From Campylobacter sp. MG1 (GTDB lineage Bacteria > Campylobacterota > Campylobacteria > Campylobacterales > Campylobacteraceae): DNA of 64,000 nucleotides. Below the pieces are notes generated by a model. That model saw only the letters and a list, made by a program, of their open reading frames with translations. It made no database searches and was not told the DNA's origin. This document shows, piece by piece, positions 8,930 to 17,531 of this stretch (position 1 is its first letter; every line of letters starts with the position of its first letter). The DNA is taken from assembly GCF_026616895.1 (NCBI RefSeq), contig NZ_JANYME010000006.1, positions 1 to 64,000 on the forward strand, read 5' to 3'. The position numbers and the translations under genes are program-made.

Positions 8930-9740
8930 TTTACATGAGATAATAGAATTAGAAAAAAAATGGCACGATTATAAAGAAAAACATAATAAAAAGAAAAGAA
9001 ATATCATTTATTTTATTGTTGTTATTTTAGCTATTTGTTTAATTTTATTGCTTGTTTATTATTTTTATAACAAGGGTGCAAGTGAATTACAGCAAAATAT
9101 TCAAAAGAGCAATCAAGAAATTAAGCATATAGTTAATGATAAGAAAGTAGAACTTGAAAAAAATAAAATTTTAAAAAAGAATAAAGAAAAAAATACTGAA
9201 AATACTTATGAAACAAATATTATTGAAAATAATGTATCTGTTAATAATGATTTAAATGATGTTAAAAATATAAAAAGTAACGATACTAAAATGCCTTCAC
9301 TTACAATACAAAATATAGATGCTAAAAATTCAACATTTGTATTTAGCGAAAATAAAAATCAGGTAATTAATTCATCTCCAATTGATAATGGTAATATTGT
9401 TATATCAAATATCTCTAAAAATGTTGTTGAAAAAGTTAGTAATATTGATAATTTGGAGTATTTATTAATTAAATATAATGAAACAAATAGCATATATTTT
9501 GCTTTGGAAATTGCTGAAATTTATTACAATAAATTAGATTATATGAATGCTAGAAAGTGGGCTTTAACTGCTAATAAAAAAGATTATAATAATGAAAAAA
9601 GTTGGATAATTTTTGCTAAGTCAAGTTATAAACTCGGATATAAAGAACAAGCTATTAGCGCTTTAAATTCTTATTTAAATACAAAGGATTCAAATATAAT
9701 AAGAAAATTATTAGATGATATTAGGAAAGATGAAATATGA
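8922..9740 (+). CDS. Single-pass membrane TPR protein (MshN-like, possible CtsX)
   Basis: 272 residues. A short basic cytoplasmic N-terminus is followed by one membrane helix (about 26-48), a long Lys/Asn-rich low-complexity stretch (about 50-165) and a helical C-terminus (about 175-272) with TPR character (FALEIAEIYYNKLDYMNARKWALTA, then a second similar unit). The plan and position, between the MshM-like ATPase and the GspE-type ATPase, match MshN of the MSHA pilus operon. C. jejuni has ctsX between ctsP and ctsE; this gene or the next could be its counterpart. It overlaps the next gene by four bases. Confidence 0.65.
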   Translation: MLNLHEIIELEKKWHDYKEKHNKKKRNIIYFIVVILAICLILLLVYYFYNKGASELQQNIQKSNQEIKHIVNDKKVELEKNKILKKNKEKNTENTYETNIIENNVSVNNDLNDVKNIKSNDTKMPSLTIQNIDAKNSTFVFSENKNQVINSSPIDNGNIVISNISKNVVEKVSNIDNLEYLLIKYNETNSIYFALEIAEIYYNKLDYMNARKWALTANKKDYNNEKSWIIFAKSSYKLGYKEQAISALNSYLNTKDSNIIRKLLDDIRKDEI

Positions 9741-10273
9741 AAAAATTGTTTATTATATTTATTAGTATAAATTGTTTTGCATTTAGTTTAGATAGTGTAA
9801 ATAAAGCTATTGAAGATGGAAAATATGAGAAGGTATGTAATTCATCTATATATAATTTAGCTATTAGAAAAAATGATGATGGTTTATTAAATTTATATGC
9901 TATTGCCTGTTTAAAATCAGACTATATTAACAAATTATCAGATGTAATTATAAAATTAAGAAATTCTAAAGAAGCTAGAATAAATGCTGTTTATTATTCT
10001 ACTATATTATATAAGAAAAAGCTTTTACATGCTGCTTTGGTTGATGGTATGGATATTAGTGTTATTAAATTGCCTAAGTGTGATCATATATTATCAGATA
10101 TTTATGATGATTATATATCTAATAATTTTGTAAAAGATAATGATAAATATATTTTTAGTTATAATAATTTAAAATATGAGCTTAGCTTAAAAGAGGAACG
10201 TCCATTTACTAAAATGGTTTTAAAAGTTATTGATGAAAATAATAATATTAAAGAAGTAAAAGAGTACTGGTAA
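9737..10273 (+). CDS. Secreted protein of unknown function in the transformation cluster
   Basis: 178 residues, family not recognised. An N-terminal signal peptide is clear (MKKLFIIFISINCFA, cleavage probably before FSLDS); the residue before Cys is Asn, so it is not a standard lipobox. The first half looks helical and repeat-like (AIEDGKYEKVCNSSI, LNLYAIACLKSDY). The C-terminal 50 residues look beta-rich and charged, ending VKEYW. It is coupled on both sides: ATGA with the TPR gene and a one-base overlap with ctsE. MSHA operons have no gene at this place, so it may be a lineage-specific periplasmic part of the machine. Confidence 0.75.
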   Translation: MKKLFIIFISINCFAFSLDSVNKAIEDGKYEKVCNSSIYNLAIRKNDDGLLNLYAIACLKSDYINKLSDVIIKLRNSKEARINAVYYSTILYKKKLLHAALVDGMDISVIKLPKCDHILSDIYDDYISNNFVKDNDKYIFSYNNLKYELSLKEERPFTKMVLKVIDENNNIKEVKEYW

Positions 10274-12006
10274 TGGAATTTGTAGAAAAGTTAGGAACTT
10301 TAGTATATAGAAGAAATATTGAATTAAAAGATAAAATTTTATCTTTTGTTAGTCCAGAGGAAAAATTAAATTTTATTAAATCAACATTAAGTAGTGAAGA
10401 ATTAGATAGTGTATTATATGAATTATACAAAGCATCTTCTATAAGTTTAGATGATATAGCTATTTATTTTGAGATTAGTAATAAAGATTTTTTAGAAAAA
10501 TTAGCTAAAAAATTAAGATTTGAATATATTGATTTAGATTCTATAGATATTAATTATAAAATTTCGGAAAAAATTCAATATTCGGTATTGTCAAATTACG
10601 GTTTTTTACCATTTAAAGAAGATGAAATTAATCTATATGTAGCATATAAAGAGCCATTTAATTTAGAAACGCAAGATAGAGTTCAGCATTTATTTAATAG
10701 AAAATTGGTGAAAAATTATGTTGCTTTACCTTCTCAAATTGATAGATATTTAAATAAAATTCAATTAAATGAAAGTATAAAAGATATAGTTGCTGATATT
10801 AGAAAAGAGCTAAGTTCAGATGCTACAGTTGGTGGAGATCAAGATAGTTCAGGTATCTTAAAGTTAATTGAAGTTATCCTTAGAACTTGTATTGTGAATC
10901 GCTCAAGTGATATTCACATTGAACCAACAGAGACAAATTGTATTGTTCGTGGTAGGATTGACGGTATGCTTGCTGAAATTTTTATTTTTGATAAAGATAT
11001 ATATCCACCGATGGTTTCTAGGATGAAACTTTTATCAAATATGGATATTGCCGAAAAAAGAAAGCCACAAGATGGCAGATTTTCAGCTAGAGTTATGGAT
11101 AAAGAATATGATTTTCGTATTTCAACATTACCTATTATAAATGGTGAAAGTATAGTTTTAAGGATACTTGATAAATCAAAGATTTTAATTAGTCTAGGCA
11201 ATCTTGGAATGCACCCTACAAATCTTGAAAGATTTCAAGCAGCAATGCACGCTCCTTATGGAATTATCCTTGTAACTGGTCCAACGGGAAGTGGTAAAAC
11301 AACTACTCTTTATGCTGCTCTTAATGATATGAAAAGCGTTGAGACTAAAATTATCACGGTTGAAGACCCTGTAGAGTATCAACTAAACTTAATTCAACAA
11401 GTGCATGTTAATGAAAAAGCAGGGCTGACATTTGCAGCCGCACTTAGGTCTATTCTAAGACAAGACCCTGATATTATAATGATAGGTGAGATTAGGGACG
11501 CTGAGACTTTAAGAATTGCTATTCAAGCAGCGCTTACAGGACACTTAGTATTTTCAACTCTTCACACTAATGACGCAGTTTCAGCCGTTACCAGGATAGT
11601 TGATATGGGGGTTGAGCCTTATATGGTTAGTGGTGCATTAACAGCTATTGAAGCACAAAGACTTGTAAGAAAGCTTTGTCCTGAATGTAAACAAGCTACT
11701 AAATTACCAGATAGTTTGTATGCAAAAGTTGAAAAATATTTAGGTGAGGTAGAAGAGCCTAAATTTTATAAGCCTGTAGGTTGCCCTAAGTGTTCTCAAA
11801 CTGGTTATACAGGTCGTGAAATGATAAGTGAGATTTTACCAGTTAGCGACACTATATCATCAATGGTTGCAGCGGGTGCATCTAAAGAAGATATTAGAAG
11901 AGTTGCTTATGAAGAAGGTTTTGTTGATATGTTTCATGATGGGGTTGTAAGAGCTGCAAGAGGGATTACAAGTATGGACGAAGTATTAAGAGTTGCGAAA
12001 GAGTAG
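10273..12006 (+). CDS. ctsE: Type II secretion/type IV pilus assembly ATPase CtsE (GspE/PilB/MshE family)
   Basis: 577 residues. An N-terminal GspE_N domain (about 30-165) is followed by the catalytic core: NRSSDIHIEP (Asp-His region), Walker A GPTGSGKTT at residues 336-344, the HxNxxAGLTFA and RQDPDIIMIGEIRD (Walker B) segments, and the FSTLHTND His box. A C-terminal zinc site has CPEC and CPKC pairs about 40 residues apart, typical of assembly rather than retraction ATPases. It powers pseudopilus assembly at the inner membrane. No retraction ATPase (PilT) is nearby. Confidence 0.96.
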   Translation: MEFVEKLGTLVYRRNIELKDKILSFVSPEEKLNFIKSTLSSEELDSVLYELYKASSISLDDIAIYFEISNKDFLEKLAKKLRFEYIDLDSIDINYKISEKIQYSVLSNYGFLPFKEDEINLYVAYKEPFNLETQDRVQHLFNRKLVKNYVALPSQIDRYLNKIQLNESIKDIVADIRKELSSDATVGGDQDSSGILKLIEVILRTCIVNRSSDIHIEPTETNCIVRGRIDGMLAEIFIFDKDIYPPMVSRMKLLSNMDIAEKRKPQDGRFSARVMDKEYDFRISTLPIINGESIVLRILDKSKILISLGNLGMHPTNLERFQAAMHAPYGIILVTGPTGSGKTTTLYAALNDMKSVETKIITVEDPVEYQLNLIQQVHVNEKAGLTFAAALRSILRQDPDIIMIGEIRDAETLRIAIQAALTGHLVFSTLHTNDAVSAVTRIVDMGVEPYMVSGALTAIEAQRLVRKLCPECKQATKLPDSLYAKVEKYLGEVEEPKFYKPVGCPKCSQTGYTGREMISEILPVSDTISSMVAAGASKEDIRRVAYEEGFVDMFHDGVVRAARGITSMDEVLRVAKE

Positions 12007-12009
12007 TAG

Positions 12010-13242
12010 ATGAAAAAGTTTCAGGTTGAATATATTAGTAAAGGACAAAAAAAAGTGTTAACTCTTACAGCACAAACTAAAGCAAGTGCTGTCGAGCAGG
12101 CTAAAAATAGAAATTTAGGTCGTATAGTAAAAGCCGGAGAAGTTCAGACTGTATCTTTGGGAATTGTTGATAGAGTAAAAAATTTATCTTTTTTTAAACC
12201 TAAAATCAAATTACCGGATTTGATAGCTTCTATTAGTCAGTTAGGCGTTATGGCAGGAGCTGGTATATCTATACATGATAGTGTTAAGGAAGTTGCTGAT
12301 TCTAGTTCTAATAAAAGAGTAAAAGAAATTTTTTCTAAAGTTTATGAGGACTTAAATGCTGGTCTTAGTATAAGTTTATCATTAGAGCCTTTTCATGCTG
12401 AACTAGGTGATATTACACTAGCTATGATAAAACTTGGCGAAAGTACTGGTAAATTAGGGGAAAGTTTGAAAAAACTTGCAGAAATTTTGCAAGAATTATA
12501 TGACAATCAGCAAAAATTTAAAAAAGCATTAAGATATCCTATTATAGTTATAACAGCTATTGCTATAGCATTTACAATATTAATGCTTGTCGTTGTACCT
12601 CAATTTAAAGAAATCTTTGAGCAATTAGGGGCGAATTTGCCACCAGCTACTAAAGCCTTGTTATTTATAGAACATACTTTAAGGAATTATGGTTTGTATG
12701 TTTTAGGTGGTTTAATTGTATTTTTAGTAGCTAGCAAAAAGGCATATGCAAGTAATGATAATTATAAAATGTTAGTTGATAGATATGCTCTAAGAGTATA
12801 TCTAATAGGTAAAATTATTTTATTTGCTACTATGAGTAGATTTAATCTTATTTTCACAGAATTAGTAAGAGCTGGTATTCCTATTGCTGATGCACTTGAT
12901 ACAGCTTTAAGAACAATAGCAAATACTACTATGAAAAATAAATTAAATGCTACTAAAATTTCAATTTCTAGAGGGCTTAGTTTAACTGAAGCATTTAAAG
13001 AAACAGAGCTTTATGAAAATATGCTTATTCAAATGATTAAAGCTGGTGAAGCCAGTGGTCAATTAGATTCAATGTTAGAAAAAGTTACAGCTTATTACAA
13101 GGACAGGTTTAATAATATAATTGATAACCTATCAAGTTATATTGAACCTATTTTGATGATTTTTATAGCAGGTATGGTTTTATTCTTAGCACTTGGTATT
13201 TTTATGCCTATGTGGGATTTGGGAAGTGCTGTAAAAAATTAA
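12010..13242 (+). CDS. ctsF: Inner-membrane platform protein CtsF (GspF/PilC/MshG family)
   Basis: 410 residues. Two repeats of the T2SSF domain are visible: the first near 70-195 (ISQLGVMAGAGISIHDSV and GESLKKLAEIL) and the second near 275-400 (FTELVRAGIPIADALDTA, IKAGEASGQLDSML). Three membrane segments lie near 170-192, 220-240 and 375-400. It is the polytopic core on which the CtsE ATPase acts. It follows ctsE after three bases and is the last gene of the string; 57 bases with a new promoter separate it from htrA. Confidence 0.95.
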   Translation: MKKFQVEYISKGQKKVLTLTAQTKASAVEQAKNRNLGRIVKAGEVQTVSLGIVDRVKNLSFFKPKIKLPDLIASISQLGVMAGAGISIHDSVKEVADSSSNKRVKEIFSKVYEDLNAGLSISLSLEPFHAELGDITLAMIKLGESTGKLGESLKKLAEILQELYDNQQKFKKALRYPIIVITAIAIAFTILMLVVVPQFKEIFEQLGANLPPATKALLFIEHTLRNYGLYVLGGLIVFLVASKKAYASNDNYKMLVDRYALRVYLIGKIILFATMSRFNLIFTELVRAGIPIADALDTALRTIANTTMKNKLNATKISISRGLSLTEAFKETELYENMLIQMIKAGEASGQLDSMLEKVTAYYKDRFNNIIDNLSSYIEPILMIFIAGMVLFLALGIFMPMWDLGSAVKN

Positions 13243-13267
13243 AAACTAATCATTTACTACGCTTATT

Positions 13268-13273
13268 TATACT
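13268..13273 (+). promoter_or_regulatory. htrA: Putative htrA promoter -10 box
   Basis: TATACT at 13268-13273 in an AT-rich stretch lies 26 bases before the htrA ATG, with GAAGGAG as ribosome binding site at about 13286-13292. No -35 box is evident, as is usual in Campylobacter. Assigned by eye. Confidence 0.4.
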
Positions 13274-13299
13274 TAACGGTTTTATGAAGGAGTGTATAT

Positions 13300-14700
13300 A
13301 TGAAAAAAGTTATTATATCTTTATTATGCGTTGGTTTTTTAAATGCATTAGAGCTAGGTGCTACATCTAAAAATGTATTAAATTTAAATATCGCACCTAG
13401 TGCTCAACGTGAAAACCCAAATGATATTAATTATATTTTATCCTATAACAATTCTATTAATGAGAGTAGAAAAAGTGTTGTTAATATTCTAGTAGAATCA
13501 AAGTCAAAAAATTTATTTTATGATGAAATGAATGGTATATTTAACGACCCATTTTTTAAGAATTTTTTTGATTTTATAAACCCTAAAGATGGCGATGATT
13601 TTTTAGATAAAAGATTAGGTTCAGGTGTTATTATTAGTAGTGACGGTTATATTATTACAAATAGCCATGTAGTTCAAGATTCTGAAAAAATCATTGTAAA
13701 TATAGATGATAATGAATACAATGCTACTTTAATAGGTAGTGATAATAAAACTGATATTGCTATTATTAAAATAGATGCGAAAGAATTAAATGCCATTAAA
13801 TTTGCTAATTCTGATGAAGTGCTTGTTGGAGATATTGTATTTGCTATAGGTAATCCTTTTGGCGTTGGAGAGACTATTACAAGTGGTATAGTTTCAGCTT
13901 TAAATAAGAATAATATAGGGTTAAATACTTATGAAAATTTTATACAAACTGATGCAGCTATAAACCCTGGTAATTCAGGTGGTGCTTTAGTTGATAGCCG
14001 TGGTGCTTTAATAGGTATAAATTCAGCAATAATCACTAGAAGTGGTGGTGCTAATGGAATAGGTTTTGCAATTCCTTCTAATATGGTAAAAAATATAGCA
14101 ACTCAATTAATAGAAAAAGGCAAGATTGAAAGAGGATATTTAGGTGTTTATTTAACCGAGTTGAAAGGTGATTTAAAGAAGGCCTATAATAATCAAACTG
14201 GGGTTTTGATTACCCAAGTAGAAGTCGATTCAGTTGCTGATAAAGCTGGACTTAAACGCGGGGATTTGATTACTAAAATTGACAATATGGAAGTAAAAAA
14301 TGTGGCTGATTTAAAAAATTATATTGGTGCATTAAGTCCAAATACTAAAGTAAGTATTAGTTATGAAAGAGATGGTAAAATGAGCTCAGTTGAAGTTTCA
14401 TTATCATCTGATAAAATAAGTTTAAATGATGAAGAATTTTTAGGATTGATACTTAGTGATTTGACAAAAGAACAAGCGAAAAAATACAACAATGAAGGTG
14501 TTTTAGTAAAAAGTGTATCAAAAAAATCTAAGTCTTATGAAGCAGGTATTAAAGAAGGTGATTTAATAGTAGCAGTAGAAAATATTGAGACAAAAAATAT
14601 AAGTCAATTAAAAAATGTTTTATCAAAATTTAAAAATAAACAATATTTAAAAATTTGGATAGAAAGAAATTCTTTAACTAATTTGGTTATTGTTAAATAA
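13300..14700 (+). CDS. htrA: Periplasmic serine protease/chaperone HtrA (DegP family)
   Basis: 466 residues. A signal peptide (MKKVIISLLCVGFLNA) precedes a trypsin-like domain with the catalytic triad His123 (ITNSHVV), Asp152 (TDIAIIKI) and Ser226 (GNSGGALV). Two PDZ domains follow (about 280-370 and 375-466), with LGVYLTEL and LGLILSDL carboxylate-binding loops. In C. jejuni HtrA degrades and refolds envelope proteins, is partly secreted and cleaves E-cadherin; the last role cannot be judged here. It is followed by cprR, the same htrA-cprRS linkage as in C. jejuni. Confidence 0.96.
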   Translation: MKKVIISLLCVGFLNALELGATSKNVLNLNIAPSAQRENPNDINYILSYNNSINESRKSVVNILVESKSKNLFYDEMNGIFNDPFFKNFFDFINPKDGDDFLDKRLGSGVIISSDGYIITNSHVVQDSEKIIVNIDDNEYNATLIGSDNKTDIAIIKIDAKELNAIKFANSDEVLVGDIVFAIGNPFGVGETITSGIVSALNKNNIGLNTYENFIQTDAAINPGNSGGALVDSRGALIGINSAIITRSGGANGIGFAIPSNMVKNIATQLIEKGKIERGYLGVYLTELKGDLKKAYNNQTGVLITQVEVDSVADKAGLKRGDLITKIDNMEVKNVADLKNYIGALSPNTKVSISYERDGKMSSVEVSLSSDKISLNDEEFLGLILSDLTKEQAKKYNNEGVLVKSVSKKSKSYEAGIKEGDLIVAVENIETKNISQLKNVLSKFKNKQYLKIWIERNSLTNLVIVK

Positions 14701-14710
14701 AGGGGAAGTT

Positions 14711-15388
14711 ATGATTAAAATTTTAATGATTGAAGATGATTTAGAATTAGCTGAAGTTTTAGCAGAATATTTAGAACAATATGATATGAAAGTTGATATC
14801 GCAGATGAACCTTATATAGGTTTATCTAAGTTAAATTTAAATACTTATGATTTGATTATATTAGATTTAACATTACCTGGTATGGATGGGCTTGAAGTAT
14901 GTAAAGAGATTAGGAAAAAACATACTAGTCCTATAATAATTTCATCAGCTAGAAGTGATATTAATGATAAGGTAGAAGCTTTAGAATTAGGTGCTGATGA
15001 TTATTTACCAAAACCGTATGATCCAAAAGAATTAAAAGCTAGAATTACATCACATTTAAGAAGATTCGAGCAAATTCAAATAAGTGCAAACGAGCATAGT
15101 AACAAGACTTTAGAATATGATGAATTTAAACACGCTATTTATTTTAAAGGTAAAGAATTAGTTTTAACAAATGCAGAATTTGATATTTTAAGTTATTTGA
15201 TTAAAAAAGAGGGCGGGGTAGTTAGTCGTGAAGAATTAATTTATAATTGCTCTTCAATTAATGAAGAAAGTTCTAATAAAAGTATAGATGTAATTATTTC
15301 TAGAATAAGACAAAAAATTAGTGATGATAGCAAAACTCCAACTCATATTCACGCAATTAGGGGAATTGGTTATAAGCTAACACAATGA
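14711..15388 (+). CDS. cprR: Response regulator CprR (OmpR family)
   Basis: 225 residues from the ATG at 14711, chosen because AGGGGAAG stands just before it and the receiver domain starts MIKILMIEDD; an earlier in-frame start would run into htrA. Receiver residues: acidic pocket E8-D9-D10, phosphoacceptor Asp52 (IILDLTLPG), and KPYDPKEL. The C-terminal winged helix (about 125-225) ends RGIGYKL. The place next to htrA and the kinase gene identifies it with CprR, an essential regulator of envelope and biofilm traits in C. jejuni. The stop overlaps cprS by four bases. Confidence 0.88.
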   Translation: MIKILMIEDDLELAEVLAEYLEQYDMKVDIADEPYIGLSKLNLNTYDLIILDLTLPGMDGLEVCKEIRKKHTSPIIISSARSDINDKVEALELGADDYLPKPYDPKELKARITSHLRRFEQIQISANEHSNKTLEYDEFKHAIYFKGKELVLTNAEFDILSYLIKKEGGVVSREELIYNCSSINEESSNKSIDVIISRIRQKISDDSKTPTHIHAIRGIGYKLTQ

Positions 15389-16638
15389 AATCTAGTATCT
15401 TTTATGTAATTACTTTTATTTTTATATTAGCTAGCACTACTATAGGAATAGCTTTTATTTGGCTAATAAATTATGATAAAATAAACTACTCAAATGAATT
15501 AAATGCTAAATATTCTTATTTAGCAAATTTAAAATTACAAGAGATATCAAATGCTATATCAGAAAATGAATTTAACGATAAAAAAGAGCAGTTTAAATTA
15601 AGATTAATAGAAAAGCATAAAATTTCTAATATACTAAATGAATCAATAGTGTTAGCAGAAGATAGCAATAATTTAGGTACTAGTAAGATATTAACTAATA
15701 AAGGAAAAAATTATTTATATATAATATCAAATGACAAAGAATATTTATATGAAGATAAAAGCTTTAATCAATATAGATATATGAGTGTAAATATTATTTT
15801 ATTTATAGTGATTTTAGTTCTTTTTGTTAGTTATATTTTTGTTATTAAAAAATTAAGACCTATTAGGGCTTTAAAAAGACAAATAGTTAAATTTGCTAAT
15901 AATGATTTGGAAAATATTGAAAATGTATCATTAGGGAATGATGAAATTTCAGAAGTTTCAGAAGCATTTTATCAAGCTATTAAAAAAATTCAAAATTTAA
16001 ATACTTCTAGACAATTTTTTTTAAGAAATATTATGCATGAGTTAAAAACACCTATTACAAAAGGTCGTATAACCGTAGAAATGCTAGAGGATAATAAATT
16101 TAAGCAAAGATTAACAAATGTTTTTGATAGAATGACTATGTTAATAGATGAATTAGCAGCCGTAGAACAGATTTCTAGTGGAGTTGCTAAAAACATTAAA
16201 AAAGTTTCTATTAATCATGTTTTTAATGAAGCAAAAGATATGTTATTGTTAAGTGATGAAAAAATAAGTTTAATCAGTAGTAATTCTTTTATAGTACTAA
16301 TTGATTTTAAATTATTTACAACTGCAATAAAAAATTTATTAGACAATGCTATTAAGTATTCAGATGATAATAGTGTAAAAGTAACCATCTCTTCTAATAT
16401 TATTAAGTTTTATAACAAGGGTAAAGAATTAGATAAAAGCTTAGATTATTATATAGAGCCTTTTACTCAAGGAGGGAATAAAATATCAAATTCTTTTGGT
16501 TTGGGTCTTTATGTCGTAAGTACTATTTTAGAATCCCATAAATTAAAATTATCGTATAATTATGAAAATGGTTATAATATTTTTTCAATATTAAATTTAG
16601 AAAATATTATATTAAAAGATCAAAATAATATATCTTAA
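15385..16638 (+). CDS. cprS: Sensor histidine kinase CprS
   Basis: 417 residues. Two membrane segments (about 6-27 and 133-156) flank a short periplasmic sensor of about 105 residues. A HAMP-like linker (RPIRALKRQI) follows, then the dimerisation helix with phospho-acceptor His218 (MHELKTPITK). The ATPase part has an N-box (KNLLDNAIKYSD) and G-box (SFGLGLYVV). The sensor domain has no fold I recognise and its ligand is unknown. ATGA overlap with cprR shows they are expressed together. Confidence 0.88.
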   Translation: MKSSIFYVITFIFILASTTIGIAFIWLINYDKINYSNELNAKYSYLANLKLQEISNAISENEFNDKKEQFKLRLIEKHKISNILNESIVLAEDSNNLGTSKILTNKGKNYLYIISNDKEYLYEDKSFNQYRYMSVNIILFIVILVLFVSYIFVIKKLRPIRALKRQIVKFANNDLENIENVSLGNDEISEVSEAFYQAIKKIQNLNTSRQFFLRNIMHELKTPITKGRITVEMLEDNKFKQRLTNVFDRMTMLIDELAAVEQISSGVAKNIKKVSINHVFNEAKDMLLLSDEKISLISSNSFIVLIDFKLFTTAIKNLLDNAIKYSDDNSVKVTISSNIIKFYNKGKELDKSLDYYIEPFTQGGNKISNSFGLGLYVVSTILESHKLKLSYNYENGYNIFSILNLENIILKDQNNIS

Positions 16639-16685
16639 TAAGTTTTTATTAAATTTAAAAGGATAAAATAACAGCTTATTTCACA

Positions 16686-16760
16686 CACACCAGTCCTTAT
16701 TTGTTGCAACATTAGTTGTATTTGGGTGTGGAGGTAAAAACAATTTTTAAGGAGAAACCT
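16686..16760 (+). promoter_or_regulatory. rpsB: Structured leader before rpsB
   Basis: Two nested hairpins can be drawn: an outer CACACC/GGTGTG stem (16686-16691 with 16725-16730) and an inner six-base stem with one G-U pair and an ATTA loop (16705-16710 with 16715-16720). The strong ribosome binding site AAGGAGAAA lies at about 16748-16756. S2 leaders in other bacteria bind S2 for feedback control; whether this one does is inference. A GGATAAAAT-like -10 lies near 16661-16669. Confidence 0.45.
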
Positions 16761-17531
16761 ATGGTTACAATGAGAGATTTATTAGAATGTGGTGTGCATT
16801 TTGGGCATCAAACAAGACGCTGGAATCCTAAAATGAAAAAATTCATTTTTGGTGAGAGAAAAGGTATTTATGTAATTGATTTACAAAAAACAATTAGATA
16901 TTTTAGATATACATACAATATTGTTCGTGATGCAGCAGCTGAAGGTAAAACAATTTTATTTGTTGGAACTAAAAAACAAGCAAATGATGCTGTAAAAGAA
17001 TATGCGATTAAATGTGGAATGCCATATGTAAATCACAGATGGTTAGGCGGTATGATGACAAACTTTGAAACTATTCGCCAATCAATTAGAAAACTTGAAG
17101 TTATTGAAAGTATGCAAGAAGATGGAAGCATTAATTTATTAACTAAAAAAGAAGCATTAATGCTAAATCGTAAAAAAGAAAAATTATTAAATGATCTAGG
17201 TGGTATTAGAGACCTTAAAACTCGCCCTGATATGATTTTTGTAATTGACACAGTAAAAGAAAAAATTGCAGTTGCAGAAGCAAATAGATTAAAAATCCCA
17301 GTAGTAGCTCCAATTGATACAAACTGCGATCCTGATGTTGTAGATTTTCCTATCCCAGGTAATGATGATGCTATTCGTTCAGTTCAATTATTCTGCCAAG
17401 AAATGTGCGAAGCTATATTAGAAGGTAAAGCTTTAAGAGAACAAGATGGTGAAGTAGTTGAAAGAGCAGAAGTTAGCGAAGATGAAAAACAAGAAGTATT
17501 AGAAGAAGCTATGATGGAAGGGGAAATGTAA
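16761..17531 (+). CDS. rpsB: 30S ribosomal protein S2
   Basis: 256 residues from the ATG at 16761. This start is set by AAGGAGAAACCT and by the conserved S2 opening [23 protein letters not shown] (broken here at residue 20 for brevity: it ends in RWNP). An in-frame upstream GTG lies in the leader and is not used by homologues. Further S2 motifs are [20 protein letters not shown] and DTNCDPD with FPIPGNDDA. The C-terminus is acidic. It is coupled to tsf by a one-base TAATG overlap. Confidence 0.97.
   Translation: MVTMRDLLECGVHFGHQTRRWNPKMKKFIFGERKGIYVIDLQKTIRYFRYTYNIVRDAAAEGKTILFVGTKKQANDAVKEYAIKCGMPYVNHRWLGGMMTNFETIRQSIRKLEVIESMQEDGSINLLTKKEALMLNRKKEKLLNDLGGIRDLKTRPDMIFVIDTVKEKIAVAEANRLKIPVVAPIDTNCDPDVVDFPIPGNDDAIRSVQLFCQEMCEAILEGKALREQDGEVVERAEVSEDEKQEVLEEAMMEGEM

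Noticed and set aside
9080-9420. Lys/Asn-rich stretch in the MshN-like gene as a frameshifted or non-coding region
   Set aside because: The frame stays open from a membrane helix to a TPR-like domain with coupled neighbours, so it is a low-complexity periplasmic linker.
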